NCBI GenBank assembly: GCA_964533275.1
Contig: CAZHJK010000014.1
Location: 3,498-67,497 of the forward strand
Direction of reading: 5' to 3'
DNA: 64,000 nucleotides
Origin: CAZHJK01 sp964533275
Lineage (GTDB): Bacteria; Bacillota; Clostridia; Eubacteriales; Garciellaceae
Position 1 is the first letter of the stretch. Every line of letters begins with the position of its first letter. A model generated the notes under the pieces. The model saw only the letters and a list, made by a program, of their open reading frames with translations, was not told where the DNA came from and ran no database searches. Below are positions 36,167-45,049 of the stretch, one piece after another. The translations under genes and the position numbers were made by a program.

Positions 36167-37132
36167 ATGACATTTTCAACTAGAACAAAGAATGAAATTT
36201 CTAGGTTACCTATTAGTAATAGCAATTCTGCCCTTGCAGAATTGTCTGCACTAATACATATGGGTGGATCTATATTTTTTAGTGGCAAGAACAATATAGG
36301 CTTTAGAATAACAACAGAAAATGCTGCAATTGCCAGAAGAGTATTTAGTTTATTAAAGATTAAGTTTGGTACTCAAACTGAATTATTAGTAAGAAAAAAT
36401 TCCCAATTAAAAAAGAATAATATTTATTCAATAATGGTTTCGTCTTCATTAGGTGCTGAAAATATATTAAAGCAAACTGGGATAATCGGTGAAAACCAAG
36501 TCCAAAATACAATGGATATAAACTATGGAATACCTTCTAATTTAATAAAAAAGGAAAATTGTAAAAAAGCATATCTAAGGGGAGCTTTTTTGGGAGGAGG
36601 ATCTATATCAGATCCCGAGAAAACCTACCATTTAGAATTTGTTTCCTATAGCGAAACATATTCAGAGGAATTGTGTGAACTTATAAATAGCTTTGGGCTT
36701 TCAGCAAAAATAGTACAAAGAAAAAATAGCTATGTGGTATATTTAAAAGAGGGAGAACAGATTGTAACTATTCTTAATATTATACAAGCACATAATGCAT
36801 TATTTGAATTGGAAAATATAAGGATTTTTAAAGATATGCGTAATAATGTTAACCGTATTGTTAATTGCGAAACTGCTAATCTTAGTAAAACAGTTAATGC
36901 TGCATTACGACAGATTGAAAATATAAAATATATTAAAGAAAATATTGGATTTTATAAGCTTCCCCCTAATCTTAGGGAAGTTGCTGAACTTCGACTTAAT
37001 TACCAGGATGCCAGTCTAAAGGAGTTAGGTCAAATGTTAGATCCGCCAGTGGGGAAATCAGGAATTAATCATCGATTGCGAAGAATAGATAAAATTGCTG
37101 AGGATCTAAAAATTAAAAGAGGAGAGTTATAA
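36167..37132 (+). CDS. whiA: Sporulation/division regulator WhiA
   Basis: WhiA combines a LAGLIDADG-like homing-endonuclease fold with a C-terminal helix-turn-helix and acts in division or chromosome segregation in Firmicutes. The 321-residue protein starts at the ATG at 36,167 (MTFSTRTKNEISRLP), as in the family. Signatures are AYLRGAFLGGGSISDP, YHLEFVS and the terminal KELGQMLDPPVGKSGINHRLRRI. In Bacillus whiA directly follows yvcK; here the serA operon and a PHP gene lie between. Confidence 0.96.
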   Translation: MTFSTRTKNEISRLPISNSNSALAELSALIHMGGSIFFSGKNNIGFRITTENAAIARRVFSLLKIKFGTQTELLVRKNSQLKKNNIYSIMVSSSLGAENILKQTGIIGENQVQNTMDINYGIPSNLIKKENCKKAYLRGAFLGGGSISDPEKTYHLEFVSYSETYSEELCELINSFGLSAKIVQRKNSYVVYLKEGEQIVTILNIIQAHNALFELENIRIFKDMRNNVNRIVNCETANLSKTVNAALRQIENIKYIKENIGFYKLPPNLREVAELRLNYQDASLKELGQMLDPPVGKSGINHRLRRIDKIAEDLKIKRGEL

Positions 37133-37141
37133 GGAAGCGCG

Positions 37142-37187
37142 GGGACGGTTCTCTTGCTTCCAGACTTGGAAGCAAGAGAACCGTCCC
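37142..37187. repeat. Perfect 20-bp inverted repeat of the GGGACGGTTCT family
   Basis: GGGACGGTTCTCTTGCTTCC at 37,142-37,161 and its exact reverse complement at 37,168-37,187 flank AGACTT. It consists of two head-to-head units of the repeat seen at 7.5 and 8.9 kb. It lies between whiA and dnaE and could form a very stable mRNA hairpin. Confidence 0.9.
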
Positions 37188-37220
37188 TTTGCTTCTGAAA
37201 TATGCTAAGGAGGAAATTCC

Positions 37221-40200
37221 ATGGGTAATTTTACACATTTACATGTTCATACTGAATACAGCTTATTAGATGGTTCCAGTAGAATTAAAAAGCTAATAGA
37301 AAGAGTTAAAGAATTGAAAATGGATAGCATAGCTATTACTGACCATGGAGTTATGTTTGGAGTTGTAGAATTTTATAAAGAAGCAATTGCTCAAGGAATA
37401 AAACCAATTATAGGCTGTGAGGTTTATATTGCAACTCGAAGTTTAAAAAGCAAGGAACCTGGTATAGACCAAAACCAAAGTCACCTCTTGTTATTGGCTA
37501 AAAATCAAAGAGGTTATGATAACTTAAAAATAATAGTTTCAAAGGGTTTTACAGAGGGTTTTTATTATAAGCCTAGGGTAGACGCCCAATTTTTAAGACA
37601 ACATAGTGAGGGCATTATATGTTTGAGTGCCTGTATAGGAGGAGAAATACCCCAAGCTATATTAAATAATAATGAAGCCTTAGCTAAAAAGCTTATTGCT
37701 CAATATCAAAATATTTTTGGCAGGGATAATTTCTATTTAGAATTACAAGATCATGGATTAGAAGAACAAATAGAATTAAATAATCGTTTAATCTCTATAG
37801 CTAAGGATATTAATGCTCCTTTAGTAGCCTCTAATGATGTGCATTATATCAATAAAGAAGATGCTATAGCCCATGATATTTTATTATGTATTCAAACGGG
37901 AACAAATGTAGAGGAAGAAGATAGAATGAAATTCCCTGGAGATGAGTTTTATTTAAAATCTCCAGAGGAGATGCAAGAGCTTTTCGGGTATATTCCAGAG
38001 GCATTAGAAAATACCACAAAAATTGCTCAGCAATGTAATGTTACCTTTGATTTTGATCATATCCACCTGCCTAAGTATGATGTTCCTAATGAAGAAGATA
38101 GTAGTAAGTATTTAAAAAAGCTTTGTTTAGAGGGGGTTAAGAAAAAATATCCAATAGTCACCCAAGAGATAAAACAGAGACTTGAGCACGAATTATCTGT
38201 TATCAATCAAATGGGCTATGATGATTATTTCCTTATAGTTTGGGATTTTATTAAGTATGCTAAGGATAATAAAATTATGGTGGGACCTGGAAGAGGTAGT
38301 GCTGCAGGAAGTTTAGTATCCTATGCTTTAGATATTACTACTATAGATCCATTAAAATACAATCTTATTTTTGAACGATTTTTAAATCCTGATAGAGTAA
38401 GTATGCCAGATATTGATATAGATTTTTGTTATGAACGTCGTGGAGAGGTTATTGACTATGTAATTGAAAAATATGGAGAAGACAGAGTGGCACAAATTAT
38501 TACCTTTGGTACTATGGCAGCCAGAGCAGCAATTCGTGATGTAGGCAGGGCACTTAATACCCCCTATGGTAAGGTTGATGCTATTGCCAAACAAATACCA
38601 ATGGAAATAGGGATGACTATTGAAAAGGCCCTACAGGTAAATAGTGAATTAGCGAACCTATGCAAAGAAGAGCAAGAGGCTGATTTTCTTATAAAAATGG
38701 CAAAATCGGTTGAAGGACTGCCACGCCATGCTTCTACCCATGCTGCAGGGGTGGTTATTTCTAATAAACCCTTAGTAGAACATGTGCCTTTATATAAGCA
38801 TAATGATTGTATTACCACTCAATTTCCAATGGGATTATTAGAGGAATTAGGACTTTTAAAAATGGATTTTTTAGGTCTGAGGACACTAACAGTTATTAGA
38901 GATACCCTGGAAAATATAAAACACAGTAAAAATATAGAAATAGATATAGATAATTTAACCTTTGATGACCCAGAAGCATATAAGCTTATTAGTGATGGTG
39001 ATACTTTAGGGGTTTTTCAGCTTGAAAGTAGCGGGATGCAACAATTTATGAAGGAGCTTAAGCCTGATTCCTTTGAAGATATTATTGCAGGTGTAGCCCT
39101 ATTTAGACCAGGACCAATGGAGCAAATTCCAACCTATGTAGCCAACAAAAAGAATCCAAATCAGGTACATTACCTTCATAAAATATTAGAGCCTATACTA
39201 AATGTAACTTACGGATGTATGGTTTATCAAGAACAGGTTATGCAAATTGTTCGGGATGTAGCAGGGTATTCCATGGCACGAAGTGATATGGTACGAAGAG
39301 CAATGTCTAAGAAAAAAATGGATGTTATGGAGAGGGAAAGAAAAGTATTTATATACGGAGAAAAGGATAAAGCGGGGAATATGGTTGTTGAGGGCGCCAT
39401 AAACAGAGGAGTACCCAGGGATATCGCAGATAAAATATTTGATCAAATGATTGACTTTGCTAATTATGCCTTTAATAAATCCCATGCAGCAGCCTATGCT
39501 GTTATTGCCTATCAAACAGCCTGGCTAAAAGCCTATTATCCATCAGAATTCATGGCAGCATTATTAACTAGTATAATGGGAAATAATAATAAAGTAGCAC
39601 AATATATTCAAAATTGTCGTAAAATGGATATTCCTATTTTACCACCAGATGTTAATGAAAGTTTTATTAACTTTACAGTGGTTGAAGGAAAAATTCGTTT
39701 TGGTTTAGCTGCAGTTAAAAATGTTGGGATAAACGCAATAAAATCTATCATCGATGCAAGAGAAAAAAAGGGGAAATTTAATACCTTTATGGATTTTTGT
39801 GAAAAGCTCGATTTTAAAGATCTTAATAAAAGGGCTTTAGAAAGCTTAATTAAATGTGGTGCCTTTGATTCCTTTGGCATATATAGAGCTCAATTAATGG
39901 CGGTATATGATAAAATAATAGATGGCATTGTTCAGGATAGAAGAAAGAATATCAAGGGACAGGTATCACTTTTTGATGTAATGGGAAATAAAGAAAAGGA
40001 AATTGTAAAGATAGATATATTACCCGATATACCAGAGTATGAAAATAAAATCAAGTTATCAATGGAAAAAGAAATGGTGGGTTTTTATATTACTGGGCAT
40101 CCTCTATCAGAATATGAAGAAATTCTGAGAAAAAAGGTTTCTATAACCAGTGATAAAATAAATGAATTTACTGAAGGTGAAGAAAATAGCCCTTTATATG

Positions 40201-40685
40201 ATGGACAAAAAGTAATTGTTGGAGGAATGATTACTAATGTCCAGAAGAAAATGACTAGAAATAATAATATGATGGCTTTTATAATTCTAGAGGACTTATT
40301 TGGCACTATGGAGATTATTATATTCCCTACCATCTATCAAAATTTTTCCCATATGATTGATGTTGAAAAAATATTATTAATAGAAGGTAAGTTAAATATT
40401 AAAGAAGAAGAGGAACCAGTTATTATTTGTAATAAAATATCTCCATTGACAAATATAAAGACGGAAAAACTTTATATTAAAATATCAAGGGAAGTAGACC
40501 ATTCAATCTTTGAAATTATTAAACCAATTCTTAAGAAACATGCAGGAAATACTCCTGTTATTGTATACTTTGAATCTAATAAGAAAAAAACCATGGCTGA
40601 TAGAAAACTTTGGGTAAATCCTAATAAACAACTAATAAAACTATTAAAGGATAAACTAGGTGAAGATTGTATAAAAGTGTGTTAA
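37221..40685 (+). CDS. dnaE: DNA polymerase III alpha subunit, DnaE type
   Basis: DnaE is a C-family replicative polymerase; in Firmicutes it extends RNA primers and works beside PolC. The 1154-residue protein has an N-terminal PHP domain (HLHVHTEYSLLDGSSR), the palm with catalytic acidic PDIDIDFCYERR (about 395-406), the GPGRGSAAGSLVSY motif, a tandem helix-hairpin-helix and a C-terminal OB fold (KVIVGGMITNVQKKMTR). There is no DnaQ-like exonuclease insertion, so it is not PolC. AAGGAGGAAA precedes the ATG. Confidence 0.97.
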   Translation: MGNFTHLHVHTEYSLLDGSSRIKKLIERVKELKMDSIAITDHGVMFGVVEFYKEAIAQGIKPIIGCEVYIATRSLKSKEPGIDQNQSHLLLLAKNQRGYDNLKIIVSKGFTEGFYYKPRVDAQFLRQHSEGIICLSACIGGEIPQAILNNNEALAKKLIAQYQNIFGRDNFYLELQDHGLEEQIELNNRLISIAKDINAPLVASNDVHYINKEDAIAHDILLCIQTGTNVEEEDRMKFPGDEFYLKSPEEMQELFGYIPEALENTTKIAQQCNVTFDFDHIHLPKYDVPNEEDSSKYLKKLCLEGVKKKYPIVTQEIKQRLEHELSVINQMGYDDYFLIVWDFIKYAKDNKIMVGPGRGSAAGSLVSYALDITTIDPLKYNLIFERFLNPDRVSMPDIDIDFCYERRGEVIDYVIEKYGEDRVAQIITFGTMAARAAIRDVGRALNTPYGKVDAIAKQIPMEIGMTIEKALQVNSELANLCKEEQEADFLIKMAKSVEGLPRHASTHAAGVVISNKPLVEHVPLYKHNDCITTQFPMGLLEELGLLKMDFLGLRTLTVIRDTLENIKHSKNIEIDIDNLTFDDPEAYKLISDGDTLGVFQLESSGMQQFMKELKPDSFEDIIAGVALFRPGPMEQIPTYVANKKNPNQVHYLHKILEPILNVTYGCMVYQEQVMQIVRDVAGYSMARSDMVRRAMSKKKMDVMERERKVFIYGEKDKAGNMVVEGAINRGVPRDIADKIFDQMIDFANYAFNKSHAAAYAVIAYQTAWLKAYYPSEFMAALLTSIMGNNNKVAQYIQNCRKMDIPILPPDVNESFINFTVVEGKIRFGLAAVKNVGINAIKSIIDAREKKGKFNTFMDFCEKLDFKDLNKRALESLIKCGAFDSFGIYRAQLMAVYDKIIDGIVQDRRKNIKGQVSLFDVMGNKEKEIVKIDILPDIPEYENKIKLSMEKEMVGFYITGHPLSEYEEILRKKVSITSDKINEFTEGEENSPLYDGQKVIVGGMITNVQKKMTRNNNMMAFIILEDLFGTMEIIIFPTIYQNFSHMIDVEKILLIEGKLNIKEEEEPVIICNKISPLTNIKTEKLYIKISREVDHSIFEIIKPILKKHAGNTPVIVYFESNKKKTMADRKLWVNPNKQLIKLLKDKLGEDCIKVC

Positions 40686-40763
40686 GATAATTACTATTGA
40701 AATTTATGTAAAAATCTAATAAAATGGACAAAACGGGAAACCTTAAAGAAGGAGGTCACACAC

Positions 40764-40958
40764 ATGTGGACTGTTATTCATATTGTACCAAATGAAGAAA
40801 AAGCTAATAATATAAATAATAAGTTGACTTTAGATGGTTTCTTAGTTAAAATTCAGCCTACAAACAAAAATGATGAAAATTGTTATTATCAGATTCTTGT
40901 TCCTGAGACGGAAGCAGAGGAAGCATATAATCTTATAATGGAACTAGGACTTTCATAA
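40764..40958 (+). CDS. Small conserved protein between dnaE and pfkA
   Basis: A 64-residue soluble protein that begins MWTVIHIVPNEEKANNINNKL and ends YNLIMELGLS, with an alternating strand-helix pattern like small ferredoxin-like (DUF2007-type) folds. GAAGGAGG is well placed before the ATG, and a terminator follows, so it is a real gene. I recall similar small proteins at this position in other Clostridia, sometimes misnamed; no function is known. Confidence 0.75.
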   Translation: MWTVIHIVPNEEKANNINNKLTLDGFLVKIQPTNKNDENCYYQILVPETEAEEAYNLIMELGLS

Positions 40959-40974
40959 TTTAATTAAATTCTTT

Positions 40975-41003
40975 AAAAATAGGGGTTAAACCTTATTTTT
41001 TCT
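40975..41003 (+). terminator. Terminator after the small gene
   Basis: AAAAATAGGG and CCTTATTTTT pair imperfectly over TTAAA and are followed by TCTTTTT. It separates the dnaE cluster from pfkA. Confidence 0.65.
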
Positions 41004-41090
41004 TTTTATAAAGTATAATAATATTTTATTTTGCAGGGATCAATATAATTGAGTAATTTAATTTATGCTTGCATACGAGGGAGGATATAA

Positions 41091-42050
41091 ATGAAAAGAA
41101 TTGGTGTACTAACTAGCGGAGGCGATGCTCCAGGAATGAATGCTGCTGTTAGAGCAGTGGTTAGAACAGCTATTTATAATAATATAGAGGTAATGGGAAT
41201 AATCAGAGGATACAATGGATTAATAAATAAAAATATTAAACCCATGGGAATATCATCTGTATCTGATATTTTACAAAGAGGCGGTACTGTTATTCATACA
41301 GCACGCAGTAAGGAATTTAGGGCTAAGCAAGGTCAAGAAAAGGCTGTGAATACATTAAATGAATTTAATATAGAAGGCCTAATAGTTATAGGTGGTGATG
41401 GATCATTTAGAGGAGCTCAAAAATTAAGTGAATTAGGAATTAATACTATAGGTATACCAGGGACTATAGATAATGATATTCCATGTACTGATTATACTAT
41501 AGGATTTGATACAGCAGTAAATACAGCATTAGAATCTATAAGCAAAATAAGGGATACATCCACCTCCCATGAAAGAGCTAACATAATAGAGGTAATGGGT
41601 AGGAATTGTGGAAATATTGCTCTATTCTCAGGGTTGGCTGGAGGTGCGGAGGCTATTATAGTACCGGAAAAGGGATTTAATGTAGATGAAGTTTGTGAAA
41701 AGATAGTTAAGGGGAAAAATAGAGGGAAATTACATAGCATAGTGGTGTTAGCCGAAGGAGCAGGAGAGGCATATGAAGTAGGGAAACAAATTCAACATAA
41801 AACTGGTATTGAAACTAGGACTACTATATTAGGATATATTCAAAGAGGGGGATCGCCCTCAGCCTTTGATCGTATATTGGCAAGTAGAATGGGTTCAATG
41901 GCAGTAGATTTATTATTGAATGGTAAAACAAGTAGGGTAGTATGTATTCAAAAAAATGAATATTTAGATATGGATATTAATGAGGCTTTATCTATGGAAA
42001 GAGAATTTAATAATGAAGTTTATAATGTATCAAAGATACTTTCAATATAG
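41091..42050 (+). CDS. pfkA: ATP-dependent 6-phosphofructokinase
   Basis: PfkA phosphorylates fructose-6-phosphate and commits it to glycolysis. The 319-residue protein has GVLTSGGDAPGMNAA, the GGDGSFRGAQKL site, catalytic Asp in GIPGTIDNDIPCTDYTIGFDTA and EVMGRNCGNIAL. Gly in GGDGS at the ATP site supports ATP, not PPi. GGGAGG precedes the ATG. pyk follows after 11 bases. Confidence 0.98.
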   Translation: MKRIGVLTSGGDAPGMNAAVRAVVRTAIYNNIEVMGIIRGYNGLINKNIKPMGISSVSDILQRGGTVIHTARSKEFRAKQGQEKAVNTLNEFNIEGLIVIGGDGSFRGAQKLSELGINTIGIPGTIDNDIPCTDYTIGFDTAVNTALESISKIRDTSTSHERANIIEVMGRNCGNIALFSGLAGGAEAIIVPEKGFNVDEVCEKIVKGKNRGKLHSIVVLAEGAGEAYEVGKQIQHKTGIETRTTILGYIQRGGSPSAFDRILASRMGSMAVDLLLNGKTSRVVCIQKNEYLDMDINEALSMEREFNNEVYNVSKILSI

Positions 42051-42061
42051 GAGGATAAATT

Positions 42062-43810
42062 ATGAAGAGAACAAAAATTGTATGTACCATAGGACCAACT
42101 TCAGAATCTAAAGAGGTTTTAACAGATTTAATAAAAAATGGAATGAATGTAGCCAGACTTAATTTTTCTCATGGTTCATATTCAGAACATAAAAGAAAAA
42201 TTGATTTAATAAGGGAAGTTTCTAAGGAATTGGAGATACCAGTGGCGATACTTTTAGATACAAAGGGACCTGAGCTTAGGGTTAAACAATTCACTGAAGG
42301 TAAAGTATTATTAAAGGAAGGTCAGAGATTTGTACTAACCACTAGAGATATAAAGGGAAACAATCAAGAGGTAGGGATTTCTTACGATAAGTTACCAGAA
42401 GAATTAAAAACTGGAGATATGATTTTATTAGATGATGGGCTGATTAAATTAAATGTAGAAAAGATAGAAGATACGGATATTATCTGTATAGTTAAAAATG
42501 GAGGAGAGTTAAGTAACAATAAGAGTATTAATTGTCCTAATGTAAAGATTAATCTTCCGGCAATAACTAAAAAGGATAGGGAGGACATTGAATTTGGCAT
42601 TAAAGAAGATATTGATTTTATTGCAGCTTCCTTTGTACGAAAAGCACAGGATGTTTTAGATATTAGAAAGGTTTTAGAAGAAAATAAAGACGGACATACT
42701 CATATTATTTCCAAGATTGAAAACCAAGAAGGAGTTAATAATATTGATGAAATAATTAAGGTATCAGATGGAATTATGGTAGCAAGGGGCGATTTAGGAG
42801 TAGAAATCCCTCCAGAAGAGGTTCCTTTAGTACAAAAATTAATTATTAGAAAGTGTAATAGAAGCGGTAAACCGGTAATTACAGCAACTCAAATGCTAGA
42901 TTCTATGATACGAAATCCAAGACCTACCAGAGCCGAGGTTACAGATGTAGCCAATGCCATTTTTGATGGAACAGACGCAATTATGCTTTCAGGTGAAACT
43001 GCATCTGGTAAATATCCAATTCAAGCTGTAAAGACAATGGTAAGAATTGCACTAACAACAGAGGACTCATCAGATTATAGGGAAACATTACAAAAGTTTA
43101 TTGAAAGAAAGGTTTCTGTAACAAATGCAATCAGTCAGGCGACATGCACTACTGCTGATGTATTAGGTGTATCGGCAATATTTACAGCAACTTCTTCTGG
43201 TCACACTGCTAGAATGGTTTCAAAATTCAGACCTTCTGCACAAATAATAGCATTTACTCCTAAACCCAAGGTTGTTAATAGGTTATTATTGGTTTGGGGT
43301 GTGTATCCAGTACTCATAAAAGAATTTAAGAATACCGATGAAATATATGAAATCACAATAGAAAAGGCATTAGAAAAGAATTTAGTAAATACAGGAGAGC
43401 TTGTTGTAATAACGGCTGGAATTCCTGTTGGTATTGCAGGTACCACAAACATGATTAAGGTACAGGCTATTGGAGAAGTATTACTACATGGAAAAGGTAT
43501 TGGAAAAGAACCGATTACAGGAAAGGTAAAGGTTATAAAGGATAAAGAGGATATAGATGATTTTAAAGAAGGAGATATTCTTGTAGCCAGTTCTACAGAT
43601 GAGGAATTTATGCCAGCTATTAAAAGGGCATCAGGATTAATAGTGGAAGAAGGAGGTTTAACCTCTCATGCGGCTGTTGTATCAATGTACTTAGGAATTC
43701 CAGCAGTTGTGGGAGCAGATACAGCAACAAATATATTAAAAAACAATCAGGAAATAACGATAGAAAGTGCAAGAGGTCTTGTATATAGCGGAAAAGTTAG
43801 GGTTTTATAA
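42062..43810 (+). CDS. pyk: Pyruvate kinase with C-terminal PEP-utiliser domain
   Basis: Pyruvate kinase makes ATP and pyruvate from phosphoenolpyruvate. The 582-residue protein has the TIM barrel (CTIGPTSES, ARLNFSHG, catalytic Lys in IISKIENQEGV, MVARGDLGVEIP, TATQMLDSMI), the allosteric C-domain, and an extra C-terminal domain like PPDK/EI mobile domains (GGLTSHAAVVSMYLGIPAVVGA with the swivelling His). The extra domain is typical of Bacillus-type pyruvate kinases. It forms an operon with pfkA. Confidence 0.98.
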   Translation: MKRTKIVCTIGPTSESKEVLTDLIKNGMNVARLNFSHGSYSEHKRKIDLIREVSKELEIPVAILLDTKGPELRVKQFTEGKVLLKEGQRFVLTTRDIKGNNQEVGISYDKLPEELKTGDMILLDDGLIKLNVEKIEDTDIICIVKNGGELSNNKSINCPNVKINLPAITKKDREDIEFGIKEDIDFIAASFVRKAQDVLDIRKVLEENKDGHTHIISKIENQEGVNNIDEIIKVSDGIMVARGDLGVEIPPEEVPLVQKLIIRKCNRSGKPVITATQMLDSMIRNPRPTRAEVTDVANAIFDGTDAIMLSGETASGKYPIQAVKTMVRIALTTEDSSDYRETLQKFIERKVSVTNAISQATCTTADVLGVSAIFTATSSGHTARMVSKFRPSAQIIAFTPKPKVVNRLLLVWGVYPVLIKEFKNTDEIYEITIEKALEKNLVNTGELVVITAGIPVGIAGTTNMIKVQAIGEVLLHGKGIGKEPITGKVKVIKDKEDIDDFKEGDILVASSTDEEFMPAIKRASGLIVEEGGLTSHAAVVSMYLGIPAVVGADTATNILKNNQEITIESARGLVYSGKVRVL

Positions 43811-43816
43811 GAATAA

Positions 43817-43859
43817 AATGGCTGATATCACTCCTGTTTAGGAAGTAATATCAGCCATT
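43817..43859. terminator. Bidirectional terminator between pyk and the lipoprotein gene
   Basis: AATGGCTGATAT pairs exactly with ATATCAGCCATT, with a long loop. ATTTAATTTT follows on the plus strand and TTTTATTC on the minus strand. Convergent genes lie on both sides. Confidence 0.85.
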
Positions 43860-43861
43860 AT

Positions 43862-44971
43862 TTAATTTTCAAAATCTAGGGAATATATAATGGAGTGTAA
43901 TTCATTATCTTTAGTTTCATAAGCTGAAAAAAATAATTTATTTTCCCTTGGATGCCAAAAAATCTCGCTGGTAATTTTTAAATTAGATGCAATCTGCTCT
44001 TTTTCTTGGTTCTTTATCTTTAGTATCCAGATATTTCTAAGATCCGTATTTGAGTCTGGCTTATCAAGATATGCAATTTTATCTCCCTTTGGTGAAAATA
44101 CAGCTCTTTGAGGATATCCCTCTAATAATTTGGTATTTTCCTTTTTATCTAATTCAAATAACCAAAGAGTAGATTTATTGCTATCAGGAATGGGGGTTGT
44201 ATATAATATTTTATCCTCCCTCTTTGATACATTAAAACTACCATTAATATTTGATATTAATTTTGTAAAGTTCTTCCCCCTTTGGGTTACAGAATATAAG
44301 TTTAGTTCTCCATCCTTAAAGGCAGAAAATAATACCAAATCTTCATCTTCATAATAGTATACCTGTTGTATATAGTATTCCGAACCAACATCTATGGTAG
44401 TTAATATATTACTTCTATTCGCCCTTATAATTTTTCCATCCTTGGTTCCGTAATAAACCTCATTATTTGACTTCACATAAAAGTTAGGGTTGACTTGATG
44501 ATCAGTAGATGAAATTCTTATCTTTTTATTATTGGAAATATCATACCAATATAATTGAAAAATAGCTTCTGATTTATTTTCCAAATAATAAATACCCTCT
44601 TCATCTGCATCAAATCGGCTTAAGAATAAATTTACTGAAGAGGAAGTGATATTTTGTATTTTTTCTTCTTTTAAATTATAAAGAGCTAAATTATTTGTCA
44701 TTTCACCCTCTGTTTGGGTGTCAGGATCCAAATTACCTTCTCTTAGAATAACAATATTTTTACCTCTATAACATATATCCGAAATTACCCCCTGGGTAAT
44801 ATTGTTAAATCCTTTTATTTTATTCATAGAAATTTCCTTTTGTTCTAGAAGGATATTACCATCTTCTTGTATGGTTTTTGGTTTGCTATCACTAATGAAA
44901 AATGGAGTACAACCAATAGAAATAAAAGCTAATATAATTAAAAAAGAAATTTTAAGGAATATTTTAGACAA
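43862..44971 (-). CDS. Beta-propeller-like lipoprotein downstream of a two-component pair
   Basis: The 369-residue lipoprotein has a signal peptide and lipobox SIGC (Cys about 21). Repeated blades follow with patterns such as KIRISSTDHQ, GKIIRANR, DLVLFSAFKDGELNLYSV, KILYTTPIPD, GDKIAYLDKPDSNT and NKLFFSAYETKDNE, like TolB/DUF5050-type propellers. It is the last gene of the kinase operon, 78 bases behind the kinase, and may sense or modulate a wall-related signal. GAAGGAGGGAAG precedes the ATG on the minus strand. Confidence 0.8.
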   Translation of the reverse strand: MSKIFLKISFLIILAFISIGCTPFFISDSKPKTIQEDGNILLEQKEISMNKIKGFNNITQGVISDICYRGKNIVILREGNLDPDTQTEGEMTNNLALYNLKEEKIQNITSSSVNLFLSRFDADEEGIYYLENKSEAIFQLYWYDISNNKKIRISSTDHQVNPNFYVKSNNEVYYGTKDGKIIRANRSNILTTIDVGSEYYIQQVYYYEDEDLVLFSAFKDGELNLYSVTQRGKNFTKLISNINGSFNVSKREDKILYTTPIPDSNKSTLWLFELDKKENTKLLEGYPQRAVFSPKGDKIAYLDKPDSNTDLRNIWILKIKNQEKEQIASNLKITSEIFWHPRENKLFFSAYETKDNELHSIIYSLDFEN

Positions 44972-45049
44972 TAGCTTCCCTCCTTCCTTTGGTTATTATA
45001 GCAAAAGGGTGCAAATATACATAGTTAAAGTTGTCACTATTTTGTAAAA

